A stretch of 64,000 bases of DNA from Rariglobus sp. (GCA_029266495.1 JAQSWS010000011.1:1-64000), one strand, 5' to 3'. Positions 41,522-50,673 are shown, counted from the first letter of the stretch. Numbers and translations: made by a program. The notes: generated by a model from the letters alone, not told the origin.

Positions 41522-43575
41522 ACACCCTCCGCCTCGCGTTCTTCGCGCTTCTCTTCGGAACCGCCGCTTCGTTCGTCACCGCCCAGCCCGCCGACGCCCG
41601 CCTCGGCGCCTACCGCGCCAGCATCGCCCAGGAAGCCGTCCAGACCGACGCCGATAAAACCAAGTCCGACCTCGCCGCCCTCATCGCCGAGGCCAGACTC
41701 AACGGCATCGGCGACGAAAACGGCGCCGCGCTTCAAGCCTTCCTCGCCCAACTGGGCACGCTTACGCAGGACGACATGCGCAAGGTCATCGAGGGCCTCA
41801 AGACCGCCAGCGGCACCGCCGAGAGCGGCCAGCGCCAGACCCAAATCCTCGCCGCCTCCGAAAACCAGCAGGCCATCGCCAATCGTCTCTTCGCCCTCGC
41901 CAACAACATCGCCGCCAACCACGCGAAACAATCCCTCCCCCACGACTTGCGCGACCTCATCGGCCGCCAGCTCGCCAACATCCGCCTCACCCTCCGTCTC
42001 CAGGCCCCCGGCGTCACGCCCGAGCCCGCCGACTTCGCCCGTGTCGCCGGCAGCCAGAAGTCCATTGCCAAGCTCATCGACGCCGTCATCGAAACCATGA
42101 CCCAGCTCGTCGCCACGCTCCCCGCCGGCGAAGCCGCGCCCATCAAAGCCTCCCTCGATTATTTCGCCACCGCCAAACTCACCGCCGTCGCCGAACAGGC
42201 CTCCGGCGCCGCCGCCGACAAAGCCCTCCCCGCTTCCGGCCGCCTCCAGGCCCGCGTCCGCGACATCCTTCTCTCCGGCACCCAGGCCATGGCCGACAAA
42301 CAAACCCTCGCCGACAAACTCATCGGCCTCTCCGAAACCCTCGAACGCCTCATCGCCGCCCAGATCGAACTCAACGCCGACACCCGCGCCGAGGCGCCCG
42401 ACGCCCCCGCGCTCGCCAGCCGCCAGACCGGCCTCGCCGACGAAACCGGTATCCTCCGCACGACTACACCGGGCGTCGCCAAGGAAACCACCGAAACTCT
42501 CGAGGTCGCCCGCCTCGCCATGCAGGCCGCCAGCGGCACGCTCGGCCAAGGCGACACCGGCGAGGCCACCCGCATCAAACAGGCCGGGGCGCTCGACGCC
42601 CTCCGCCTCGCCCGCGGCCAGGTCCTGACCCAGTTAAAAACCGAGATGGAGCGCCTCGACAAAGCCGAGAAAGCCCTCGCCGATGCCCAGGCCCAGGTTA
42701 AAAATGCCCAGACTGATCTCGCCAAGTCCGACGCCGCCGGCGCCGGAAAGTCTCTCGACGCCGCCGCTCAATCGGCAGACGCCGCCAAAGCCGATGGCGG
42801 CCTCCCCCCCGCCGCCGACGCCTCTGTCGACGCCGCCAAAACCGATCTCAACGCCGCCGCCGCTGCCAACGCAACGGATGCTGCGACCTCAGCTCCTTCC
42901 GCATCCGGACCTTCGGCCGACGCCAAAAAAGAAGACGCCTCCACTTCGGCCGCGTCCGCCGCCTCCAACCTCGCCGCCGCCGCCGCCATCGTCGCCCAAA
43001 CCAAGGCCGGACTTGCCAGCCAGGCAGCCGCCGCCGGTGCCGCTGCCGATGATCAGGCCGCCGCTGCCGCGGGCGCCGCTGCCGCCGCCGCCAACACCGC
43101 CAATTCCATAATGCAGGACGGTGCCGCCAGCACCGACGTCCAGGCCAACGCCGCCAATTCCGCCGCCGATGCCGCTGACGGAGCAGCCGCCGCCGCCACC
43201 ACGGGAGACGCCAAGGCTTCCTTTGAAAAAGCCGCTGCCTCGTTCCGTGAAGCCGCCGCCGCCGCCAAGGCCGGCAAACCCCAGCTCGCCATCGACGCCG
43301 CCGCCACCGGCAACAAAATCGTCTCCGACAGCGTAAACGCCATGATGATCGCCCGGTCGGCGTCCAACGCGTCCGGCCCCTCAGGTGCCCCGGCCTCCGG
43401 CCTCAACAGCGGCTTTACATCCAGCCCCGCCGGCCCCGGTGCCCAGGTCCTCGGCACCCTCAAACCCCGCGACCGCGAGGCCATCGAACAAGCCCGCTCC
43501 GAAAAAACACCGCCCGAATTCACCCCGCTGGTCCGCCAATACTTCAAAAACCTCGCCGATGACCCGCGCCCGTAA
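41518..43575 (+). CDS. Secreted Ala-rich coiled-coil protein
   Basis: 685 residues from the ATG overlapping the previous stop (ATGA). Signal peptide MNTLRLAFFALLFGTAASFVTAQ. Residues about 25-390 are long helices rich in Ala, Gln and Glu; about 390-640 is extremely Ala/Asp-rich low-complexity helix (repeated AAADAA- and AASAAS-like runs). The tail (LGTLKPRDREAIEQAR, then FTPLVRQYFKNLAD) is like the conserved C-terminus seen at the end of such operon proteins. Probably a periplasmic rod or scaffold that works with the preceding membrane proteins. The next gene starts inside its last codons. Confidence 0.78.
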   Translation: MNTLRLAFFALLFGTAASFVTAQPADARLGAYRASIAQEAVQTDADKTKSDLAALIAEARLNGIGDENGAALQAFLAQLGTLTQDDMRKVIEGLKTASGTAESGQRQTQILAASENQQAIANRLFALANNIAANHAKQSLPHDLRDLIGRQLANIRLTLRLQAPGVTPEPADFARVAGSQKSIAKLIDAVIETMTQLVATLPAGEAAPIKASLDYFATAKLTAVAEQASGAAADKALPASGRLQARVRDILLSGTQAMADKQTLADKLIGLSETLERLIAAQIELNADTRAEAPDAPALASRQTGLADETGILRTTTPGVAKETTETLEVARLAMQAASGTLGQGDTGEATRIKQAGALDALRLARGQVLTQLKTEMERLDKAEKALADAQAQVKNAQTDLAKSDAAGAGKSLDAAAQSADAAKADGGLPPAADASVDAAKTDLNAAAAANATDAATSAPSASGPSADAKKEDASTSAASAASNLAAAAAIVAQTKAGLASQAAAAGAAADDQAAAAAGAAAAAANTANSIMQDGAASTDVQANAANSAADAADGAAAAATTGDAKASFEKAAASFREAAAAAKAGKPQLAIDAAATGNKIVSDSVNAMMIARSASNASGPSGAPASGLNSGFTSSPAGPGAQVLGTLKPRDREAIEQARSEKTPPEFTPLVRQYFKNLADDPRP

Positions 43576-44395
43576 TCGCTCCTTCCGCTCGTCCGTCGTC
43601 GCGACCGCCCGCGCTGTCGCCCTCCTTCTCCTCGCGCCGCTCTCCGCGTCCGCCCAGGACGAATTCGGTCGCGCGGACGTCAGCGAAGCCGCCCTCATGG
43701 GCAGCCTCTACGACTTGAAGCAGACCCAAAACCGCCGCCCCACCGCGATGGATCAGCGGACCTACGGCGCCGTCGTGGACGAGTTTCTTTCCTCGGGCTG
43801 GAACGAATCCGTCCTCAACCGCTACTACCGCGTCACCCGCCCTCTCTTCACGACGCAGATTTTCATGCCCGTCATGCCCGCGAGCCGCGGCCCCTCCGCC
43901 TTCGGTGCGGAGGCGCTCATGAAATCCTCGCTCTGGGTGATTCACTACAAAGGCCAGGTCGCCCCGCCCTCCGACGGCGAGTGGCGCTTCTGGGGCTACG
44001 GCGGCGAAATCTGCGCCGTCGCCGTCAACGGCAAGACCGTCCTCGTCGCCAACCACATCCTCGTCAACACGCCTCTGATCAACTGGCAGTCCGCCGAGCC
44101 CCCCGGCCAGCGCGCCGGCAGCGGCCGGCTCAGGGCCGGTGATTGGATCCCCCTCAAGGCCGGTCAGATCGTTGACCTCGACATCCTCATCGGCGAACGC
44201 GGCGGCAGCACCTTCGACTGCTTCCTGCTCATCGAAAAGAAGGGCGAATCTTACGATCTCACCGCGCGCACCACGAAAGGTCAGTATTCTCTGTATCCGG
44301 TTTTCCAGCTCGCCCCGTTCAGCACCCCGGCCCCCACCGGCACCCGCGCGCCTCAATTCGCGCCCAACGGTCCCATCTGGAAAGCCTTCCAGTAA
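43559..44395 (+). CDS. Secreted PA14-like protein ending the MoxR operon
   Basis: 278 residues from the ATG at 43559, overlapping the previous gene by 17 bp. Signal peptide about 1-33 (ARAVALLLLAPLSASAQ). The middle has IHYKGQVAPPSDGEWRFWGY, VAVNGKTVLVANH and VDLDILIGERGGSTFDCFLLI, the pattern of PA14-type sugar- or surface-binding domains. As the last gene of the run it may be the exposed part of the complex. A REP-like repeat follows 8 bp after its stop. Confidence 0.78.
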   Translation: MTRARNRSFRSSVVATARAVALLLLAPLSASAQDEFGRADVSEAALMGSLYDLKQTQNRRPTAMDQRTYGAVVDEFLSSGWNESVLNRYYRVTRPLFTTQIFMPVMPASRGPSAFGAEALMKSSLWVIHYKGQVAPPSDGEWRFWGYGGEICAVAVNGKTVLVANHILVNTPLINWQSAEPPGQRAGSGRLRAGDWIPLKAGQIVDLDILIGERGGSTFDCFLLIEKKGESYDLTARTTKGQYSLYPVFQLAPFSTPAPTGTRAPQFAPNGPIWKAFQ

Positions 44396-44402
44396 TTCCG
44401 AC

Positions 44403-44428
44403 GTAGGGGCGCGGTTCGCCCGCGCCCG
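44403..44428 (+). repeat. REP-like palindrome
   Basis: 26-bp member of the GTAGGGGCG family with compensating changes on both arms: GGGCGCGG and CCGCGCCC around TTCG. Matched changes in the two arms show that the fold is conserved, not only the sequence. It lies between the convergent PA14-like and VWA genes. Confidence 0.8.
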
Positions 44429-44430
44429 CC

Positions 44431-44551
44431 TCGTTGCCCCCCAGCTCCGTCTCCCTTCACCCGTCCTCTCCATCCCGATTTCTTTCCGTCCTTCGCGTCT
44501 TGGCGTCTTTGCGTTAAAAAAATTCCGTTGCCCCTCAGCTCCGCCTCCCCT
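44431..44551. repeat. Short imperfect repeats in the 44396-44593 intergenic region
   Basis: An imperfect direct repeat (CGTTGCCCC, C or T, CAGCTCCG, T or C, CTCCC) occurs at about 44434-44457 and 44528-44551. Between them, 44490-44522 carries the phrase TTCGCGTCTTGGCGTC-TTTGCGTTAAAA, a widespread non-coding repeat type that yields spurious NAKTPRR-like peptides on the opposite strand. No gene is supported here. Confidence 0.5.
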
Positions 44552-44593
44552 CGCCCCGGCACACCTCCCCACCTGCCACTCCTTTCGCCCGCT

Positions 44594-46069
44594 TCACTTC
44601 TTCTCTTCGCTCGCCCGGATAATCTCTTCAAGCCGCTTGGTCGTCAGCAAACTGAACTTGCCGCCGTTGCGCGAGGACAGCGCCGATAGATTTTTTTGCC
44701 CTTTTTCATCCCCTTCCTCAGGACCGACAAAAAGGAACGTGTTAATCGAGGCGCGCTCTCTCACCAGGCCGAACTGCAAGCGCGCGATGTGATCGATCGC
44801 GTCGGAAAACTCCGCCGGGACTTTGCCGGCTTTCGCCCGCTTGACGTCGGCCGAGGAGGGCGTGTCCCACATGGGTTTTCCCTGCTTGTCCGTCCACCCC
44901 GTCGTGTCGAGCTTCAGGCTGAACCCCGCCTTCTTCAGCGCCGCCTGGAAATCCGCGTCCAGCACCCGATTGATGCTCTGGATGATAAACGGATCCTTTT
45001 TGCGGGCGACCAGCTGCCGGTTGACCTCGTCAAACTCGGCGCGAAGCTTGCCCAACGCCTTTCCCCGCGCCTGCGCAATCGCCGCGAGATCGTAGCCTTC
45101 GCGCAGCAGCTCCGCCACCCGCTTTCTGCGTCCTTCATAGTCGCGATCCAGCTTTTCCTGCGACGCTTCCCTGCTGCCCGGCGACACGGAACCGGTGATG
45201 AGAAACACGGTGTCCGGCTTTTGCTGCAACGCGGCGTGAATCGCGCCGGCCCAAAACGGCGGACGATACTCGGGATCGAGTTTAAGGTCCTCCGGCGCTG
45301 AATTGCTCCACCGGGGCGAAGACGCCGGGATCGAACGCATCCCAAGCGACTGGAGATCCGCGTTGATGGGTTTGATCCACTCGAAGAACGCGGTCTTGTT
45401 GCCGACGGTCGCAGGTGTGAGCTCGCCGGCGAAAAGCCGGATCGAGGTGCTGTCAAACAGGATGACGTTGAACTCGTTCGACGGCGGCAGCGTGCTAACC
45501 AGTCGCGAAATTTCATGGCGGAGAATCTCGAAGGCCCGGAAGCCGCCTTTGCGGATGTCCATCAACCCGCTGCTGATGTCCACGATGAAGATCACCTTGC
45601 TCGCGCGCTGGTTGGTGACGCCCAGAAAACTCATGCTCATGAAACCGCGTCCGCCGGTTCCAAGACTGGCTCCAAGTCCGGTGCCATAGCCCGTGCCGGT
45701 GCCGACCGCGCCCATGCCTTTGCCAAAGCCCATCCCGCTCAGCGCGCTTGCGCCCACCGACGGAAGATCGGGCATCGCAGGCATCTGCAACGCGTTCTCC
45801 GCCGTCGAAAAAATACGCGCCGCCGACACGGGCGAAGCGCTGGCGGATCCGCCGGCTTTGCGGGCGACCTGCAGACGATGCTCGACTTGTTTTTGAGCAA
45901 TTGAGGGCTCGGAGGCAGCGGACGCCTCAAACGTCTTCTTTTTGCCGATCAGTTGTTCGGTGACGAAATAGCCGGCCACCGCCACGAGCACCACGTGAAC
46001 GATGACTGTGATCAGCAGCGGAACGCTCGCCGTGAGCCGGCGGTAAAGCGTGCGAGGTTGCGAGGACAT
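44594..46069 (-). CDS. Membrane-anchored VWA-domain protein (paralogue 2)
   Basis: 491 residues. TonB-like anchor helix at about 15-37 (LLITVIVHVVLVAVAGYFV), Gly-rich linker, and split VWA domain from about 157. The MIDAS motif reads DISSG (164-168) where paralogue 1 has DISSS, so metal binding may be weakened. The helical insertion (about 300-440) and closing strands (NTFLFVGPEEGDEKGQ, GGKFSLLTTKRLEEI) are kept. Residues 11-160 are nearly identical to paralogue 1; divergence rises after that. It follows the small GH gene by 31 bp on the same strand, so the two probably share a transcript. Confidence 0.85.
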   Translation of the reverse strand: MSSQPRTLYRRLTASVPLLITVIVHVVLVAVAGYFVTEQLIGKKKTFEASAASEPSIAQKQVEHRLQVARKAGGSASASPVSAARIFSTAENALQMPAMPDLPSVGASALSGMGFGKGMGAVGTGTGYGTGLGASLGTGGRGFMSMSFLGVTNQRASKVIFIVDISSGLMDIRKGGFRAFEILRHEISRLVSTLPPSNEFNVILFDSTSIRLFAGELTPATVGNKTAFFEWIKPINADLQSLGMRSIPASSPRWSNSAPEDLKLDPEYRPPFWAGAIHAALQQKPDTVFLITGSVSPGSREASQEKLDRDYEGRRKRVAELLREGYDLAAIAQARGKALGKLRAEFDEVNRQLVARKKDPFIIQSINRVLDADFQAALKKAGFSLKLDTTGWTDKQGKPMWDTPSSADVKRAKAGKVPAEFSDAIDHIARLQFGLVRERASINTFLFVGPEEGDEKGQKNLSALSSRNGGKFSLLTTKRLEEIIRASEEKK

Positions 46070-46100
46070 GGGCGGCGCCGGTGAAAACGCCTTCCTGTGG

Positions 46101-47420
46101 CTACTTTTTGACGACGAGGTATTGCGGCGCGCCGGAGGCGGTGAGCTCCACGAAGCCGCCCTTCGCCGTCAGACGGCCGGTCTTTCCGTAGATATCGACA
46201 ACGTCGATCTGACCGTTTGTCGCGACCGGAACTTTGACCGCATGCGGCTTGGTCTGATCCACCTTTTGGTGCGGAGGCGGCGAGGTCCACACGACGATCT
46301 TTTCAGCGCCCGTCTTGGTGACAAAACTCAGCGCGAAGTCGCGCGGATCACCGATCTCGATGCGCTTGTTCAACCGGTAGCCGCGCAGCTGCTGGATGAG
46401 CACCTCGGCCGCCGTGTAAGCGGGCAGCACCTCCGTCGGGCTGTAGAGCGAGAAGCCTTCCTTGGGGCTCCCGATCCACTCATACCAGATCGTCACGTTC
46501 ACGTCGCAAAGGATATCCACCAGAAACTGCCGCACCACATGCCAGGCCTGGTATTCCTTCGCCAGCGTGTCGCCACCGCCGGCGTGGCCCTCGGCCTGTT
46601 TGCCCAAGGGGAACCCCCGCTCGGTGTTGAGCACCGGGATAGTCGCCGGTCCGCCATGTTTGGCCATCGACTTCCGCATGATGTCGTAGGCTTCGATGTA
46701 GTCTTCCGGACTCTTCAACCCGTAAGGATGCACCGACCAGCCATCGATGCCGGTCTTGAGCACGCCCGCCTCGAAAATAAAATCCATCCACTTATAGGAT
46801 TCCGTCCACATGTTGGAAACGGAGCCGCCCAAAATGATGCATTTCGGATCGGCTTTCTTCATCGCAGGCACGGCCGCCTTTACCAGCCCGAGATACTCGT
46901 CGGCGTAGTCCTTGGAGTTGCCTTTTTTTCCGTGCTTGCCCCAAAACGTCATCGTGTTGGGTTCGTTCCAGATCTCCCAGACAATGTCCTGGCCCTTGTA
47001 GCGCTCGACCATCGCCGCCGCGAATTTCGCATAAGCCGTGCGGCCGGGTTCATCCTTCGCGTGGCCGTAAAGTTTGTTGCTGAACGCAAGGCAGCCCACG
47101 ACTTTCAGCCCGCGCGCCTTGCAGTCGGCCATGATGCGGTCGTATTTGGAAAAATCATACACGCCTTTTTCCTTTTCGACCGCCTCCCAGATGAACCCGC
47201 GGCGCACCCACTGAAGTCCCAGGCCTTTGACCTGGTCGAGCGTCGCGGAGGAATCGGTGTTTGCCTTCAACTGCACCCCGAGACCCTCGGGAATTGTGGC
47301 CTGGGGCGGCCACTGGACCGCCGCGATCGCGGCGGCGCCGCACAAGAGGGTCGTTGCTGCGAACAGGCGTGAACTACGGACAAGCGCTTGAAGCGCGCGG
47401 GGTGAGTTGGGGTGGATCAT
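46101..47420 (-). CDS. Secreted glycoside hydrolase, clan GH-A (GH39/GH5-like)
   Basis: 439 residues. Signal region about 1-35 (SSRLFAATTLLCGAAAIAA). Barrel motifs: IVWEIWNEPN (Glu153, acid/base), WSVHPYG, VLNTERGFPLG (Glu267, nucleophile), and IWYEWIG. The N-terminal part (PEGLGVQLKANTDSSATLDQ; VYDFSKYD) resembles the barrel start of the 11756-13936 enzyme, but the golvesin modules are missing. First gene of a two-gene unit with the VWA protein. Substrate unknown. Confidence 0.87.
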   Translation of the reverse strand: MIHPNSPRALQALVRSSRLFAATTLLCGAAAIAAVQWPPQATIPEGLGVQLKANTDSSATLDQVKGLGLQWVRRGFIWEAVEKEKGVYDFSKYDRIMADCKARGLKVVGCLAFSNKLYGHAKDEPGRTAYAKFAAAMVERYKGQDIVWEIWNEPNTMTFWGKHGKKGNSKDYADEYLGLVKAAVPAMKKADPKCIILGGSVSNMWTESYKWMDFIFEAGVLKTGIDGWSVHPYGLKSPEDYIEAYDIMRKSMAKHGGPATIPVLNTERGFPLGKQAEGHAGGGDTLAKEYQAWHVVRQFLVDILCDVNVTIWYEWIGSPKEGFSLYSPTEVLPAYTAAEVLIQQLRGYRLNKRIEIGDPRDFALSFVTKTGAEKIVVWTSPPPHQKVDQTKPHAVKVPVATNGQIDVVDIYGKTGRLTAKGGFVELTASGAPQYLVVKK

Positions 47421-47521
47421 CGCAGGCTCAACCTGAGCGTTCGCCCCTTTTCAAGCTAGCTAAAGAAATGGCCGCTTTTTGATATTTCATAGTCCATCTG
47501 CGGCTTCTCTTCGTCCCAAAA

Positions 47522-47565
47522 GTAGGGCGTGGCTCGCCGTAGGGGGCGCGCCTTGTGCGCGCCCG
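47522..47565 (+). repeat. Two adjacent REP-like units, one truncated
   Basis: 47522-47538 is a shortened copy of the CTCG-loop type (GTAGGGCGTGGCTCGCC). It is followed directly by 47539-47565, a full unit of the CCTTGTG-loop type with arms GGCGCGC and GCGCGCC. The same two types are paired at 7808-7871, there facing each other. They lie between the AraC gene (3' end 47587) and the GH gene promoter. Confidence 0.7.
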
Positions 47566-47586
47566 TGTTCGATCTCAGCCCCCCTC

Positions 47587-48474
47587 CTAGCGCGCGCGGC
47601 TGGTGGGCGTTTGTTCACGGAATGCCTTCGGCGTTTTTCCCAACCGTCCGCAAAACCACTTGGTGAAATGCGACGCCTGCTTAAAGCCGAGTTCGTAGCC
47701 GATCTCCTTGATCGAAAGACTCGTTGATTCCAGCTTCCGCGTGGCCACGTCCTGGCGAAGGCGATCCCAGTATTCGCGCGTGGTGATGCCGAATTCCTTC
47801 CAATAAAGCCGGTCCAGATGCGCGCGCCCGAGCCCCGTCTCCCGCTGCAACTGCATCGCCGGAAATGGATCTCCCAACGGACTTTCATGCATGAGCCGCG
47901 CGGCCTTGGTCAGGCGTTCATCCGTCACTCCGGCATGCGCCAGCGACCGGTTCGTCTGCACCATCGCCTCATGAAAATCGATCAGCCATTGCCGGAAGCG
48001 CTGCTCGAAACGCAGGAACACCGGGTAATCGATCGCCTGCGCCGTGAGATCGAGCCGCACGTTGGGAAAGTGCCGGTGGACCAGCCGGCTCAGCGAATGC
48101 GCGCTTTTCTCCAGCCGCGGGTGCTGCTTCGCGTTCCAAATCACCGCGTCGCGCCCCGAGAACAAATTGTCTCCCGTCGGCCACTGGCAGCGAAAGTGCA
48201 CCGAAAGAATGCGGGCGTCCGCCGAAAACTCCTGCAGCGCCGCGCCGTGGGGCGACACGATCCACTGCCCGGCCTTCGCCTCCCAGGTTCTGCCCTCCAT
48301 CTCGATCCGCACTTTGCCGCGTCGCAGCAACCACACCCAGTAGCCAAGCCGATGGTCCACCAGCTCCCTGGTCGAACGCGCCGCGATCGGGCCCTCGTAG
48401 ATCCATAACAACTCGGTGCGCAGGCTGGCCCAGCGATAAAGCGGACTCTTCCAACGAAGGGCATCAGGGTTCAT
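47587..48474 (-). CDS. AraC-family transcriptional regulator
   Basis: 295 residues from the ATG at 48474 (MNPDALRWKSPLYRWASLRT); an in-frame GTG at 48501 is less likely. Sensing domain: VDHRLGYWVWLLRRGKVRIE and AKAGQWIVSPHG. C-terminal helix-turn-helix pair: LQRETGLGRAHLDRLYWKEFG and SIKEIGYELGFKQASHFTKWF. It belongs to a different branch from the 8970 and 24945 pair. It is divergent from the GH42-like/GH38 operon at 48580, which it probably controls from the 105-bp gap. Confidence 0.9.
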   Translation of the reverse strand: MNPDALRWKSPLYRWASLRTELLWIYEGPIAARSTRELVDHRLGYWVWLLRRGKVRIEMEGRTWEAKAGQWIVSPHGAALQEFSADARILSVHFRCQWPTGDNLFSGRDAVIWNAKQHPRLEKSAHSLSRLVHRHFPNVRLDLTAQAIDYPVFLRFEQRFRQWLIDFHEAMVQTNRSLAHAGVTDERLTKAARLMHESPLGDPFPAMQLQRETGLGRAHLDRLYWKEFGITTREYWDRLRQDVATRKLESTSLSIKEIGYELGFKQASHFTKWFCGRLGKTPKAFREQTPTSRAR

Positions 48475-48579
48475 GCGTCGGGAACGGATAATTAAATACA
48501 CAAGCCTGACAAGCCAATGCCGTGGCTGGCATCCCGTATCGGCGAAACAATCGCCTCCACCTCCCCTTCCCCACCACCC

Positions 48580-50673
48580 ATGCTCCTCAGCACCGAGAAA
48601 TGCGTTTCGTCCCCCCGTCCGGCCTTCATGGCCTGGTTCGGCAACTTCTTCGAACCCTACTTTTCCAGCGAACAGGCGTCACGCGAGGGCATCGAAGACC
48701 TCCGTAAGCTCGGCATCAATTCCATCGTCCTCGACTCGAAACTCTGGAGCGACTTCACGCGCTACTTCCGCACCGGCAAACAAAGCCAGTATGTGAAGAT
48801 GCAGAATTACATCACCGACTGCTGCCGCGACAACGGCCTCGGCGTCTCCTTCCTCGCCGTCTTCGCCATCGGCGACAACTTGTATCCGGAAATCTACGAC
48901 CACCCGCCCGAGTTCGTCGAACAACCGGTTGATTTTGGGGGGAAACCCTTCCGCGGCTATCGTCACTGGTCAAAAAAACAAACCGCCGAACACGTCCGCC
49001 ACTGCCTGGAGCTCTACCAGTTTATCGCCCGTGACGCCGCCGCGCTCGCCGTCGATGAGCACGGCCGTGAACGCCTGCCTTTCTATTTCTATCATAGTCC
49101 GATCTTCGCCCCGTCGTTCGACGCCGACGGTCGCGCCCACTACCTCGCCTGGCTTCAATCCCGCTACACGCTCGCGCAACTCAACGAGCGCTACGGCACG
49201 TCGTTTCCTTCCTTCGATGCGTTGTCCGCCGCCGACTACTGGGTGAACCCTGATCACGCCTCGGAAAACGACCGCTACCTGCCGGCCTCCACCGACTACA
49301 CGGCGCGCAACGCCACCGTGCTCAAATACGCGGACAACCAGCGTTACAAGCGCGAGGTCATGCGCGCCTACTTCGCTGACATCGTCGCCCAATTGCGGGC
49401 CGCCGAACCGCGTTTTTATTTCTACGCCGCGCTGTCTCAGTGGAAGGTGTTCTTCAGCGATTACGTCCACATCCAGAACCGCGGCTGGGACCTCTGGGAC
49501 CTCGGCCCGATTCTCGACTCCCCGTCGTTCATCACCATGCCGATCGACAACCACGGGCACATCGAACCCTATGTTGTCCCTTGCGAAATGGCCATGTTGC
49601 GCAGCGCCACCCGTGACCGGGATTTCGTCGGATCGCTCTTCCTCGGCCGCTACATGGCGAACGACATTTACGCCATCTGCAGCCCCGCCGAAGTCATCGC
49701 TTCCGCCTTCGGTTCCGGCGCGACCGACCTGTATTTCTACGGCTACAACGGCCTTGATGACGGCGGTAATTTCGGCAAATGGGACGTCGCCGAAAAAACC
49801 TCCCTGCGCCAGTCGCTCGACTGGTTCTCCGCCGTGCGCGCCGTCGCGGGAAAACGCGTCAAAACCAACCGGGTCGCCATGCTTTTCCCCTTCGCGTCCT
49901 ACTCGCTGTCGGCCCATCCGACCCACACCGCGACCTATCAGGCCTTCCGCAACGACGTGCTCGGCTGGTTCCGCCAACTCGCCGACCTTGGCCTTAATCC
50001 TGACATCCTCCATCCGTCGCAGGTGCGCGAGGGTGCGCTCGACGCCTACGCATGCGTCGTCGTTCCCGCGGATCCGTGCTACTGGGCCATGCCGGACACC
50101 GATCTCGAAACCAGACTCCGCGCCTTCGTTGAAGCCGGAGGCACATTGCTGCACAGCATGGCCGACTCCGTGCACCGCGCCTTCGGCCTGAGTTGCACGC
50201 CGCACAAAGCCGACTCCTTCGCCTGGGAAGAAGCCGTCGTCACCGGCTCGCCGGAATTCGTCTCCTACAACCAAGGCGAATCGCAGGCCTCCTACCTCTC
50301 GGATCGCGCGACCGCCTACACGATTCACCGCCACGGCGCCGGCACGATTCATTCGTTCGGATTCTACTACGGTTACGCCTACGGCTCGCTCGAACACCTC
50401 CCCGTCGCGCGCGAATACAAAAAGGAAAATCACTACCCGCTCACGATCATCGCGCGCACTCCGGTGGAAAAACTGCTTTCCGAAAACGGTTCGTCCCTCC
50501 GGCGCACACGCGGTGTCGAGTGGATCGCCTTCGATCATGGCATGCTCGTGATCAACCACACGCCTTACACTGTTGAAGTCCCGCCCTCCGCCTTCACGCT
50601 CTGCACGTTCGAAGGCTTCAACGGCCGCCATCTCCCCGGGCGCCACGCAGCCTTCGTCGGACACGCTACATAA
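48580..50673 (+). CDS. GH42-like protein, catalytic residues not evident
   Basis: 697 residues from the ATG at 48580 (MLLSTEKCVSSPRPAFMAWFG); the reading from 48517 adds codons with no support. The barrel and following region resemble GH42 beta-galactosidases (YLAWLQSRYTLAQLNERYGTSF; SAFGSGATDLYFYGYNGLDDGG). A trimerisation-like alpha/beta domain begins about 430 (TNRVAMLFPFASYSLSAH; VVVPADPCYW). The usual NEY/NEP Glu position reads YFYHSPIFAP, and the expected nucleophile strand reads VGSLFLGRYM, both without Glu. Either the active site is built differently or it does not hydrolyse. No signal peptide. It precedes the GH38 gene by 10 bp. Confidence 0.72.
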   Translation: MLLSTEKCVSSPRPAFMAWFGNFFEPYFSSEQASREGIEDLRKLGINSIVLDSKLWSDFTRYFRTGKQSQYVKMQNYITDCCRDNGLGVSFLAVFAIGDNLYPEIYDHPPEFVEQPVDFGGKPFRGYRHWSKKQTAEHVRHCLELYQFIARDAAALAVDEHGRERLPFYFYHSPIFAPSFDADGRAHYLAWLQSRYTLAQLNERYGTSFPSFDALSAADYWVNPDHASENDRYLPASTDYTARNATVLKYADNQRYKREVMRAYFADIVAQLRAAEPRFYFYAALSQWKVFFSDYVHIQNRGWDLWDLGPILDSPSFITMPIDNHGHIEPYVVPCEMAMLRSATRDRDFVGSLFLGRYMANDIYAICSPAEVIASAFGSGATDLYFYGYNGLDDGGNFGKWDVAEKTSLRQSLDWFSAVRAVAGKRVKTNRVAMLFPFASYSLSAHPTHTATYQAFRNDVLGWFRQLADLGLNPDILHPSQVREGALDAYACVVVPADPCYWAMPDTDLETRLRAFVEAGGTLLHSMADSVHRAFGLSCTPHKADSFAWEEAVVTGSPEFVSYNQGESQASYLSDRATAYTIHRHGAGTIHSFGFYYGYAYGSLEHLPVAREYKKENHYPLTIIARTPVEKLLSENGSSLRRTRGVEWIAFDHGMLVINHTPYTVEVPPSAFTLCTFEGFNGRHLPGRHAAFVGHAT

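Noticed and set aside
42680-43300. Possible CRISPR or tandem DNA repeat
   Set aside because: Repetition of GCC-type codons in an Ala-rich protein frame; units vary in length and sequence and there are no spacers. No CRISPR array was seen in the window.
44353-44631. Minus-strand peptide containing TQRRQDAKDGKK-like sequence
   Set aside because: This is the spurious translation of a widespread non-coding repeat (44490-44522), not a gene.
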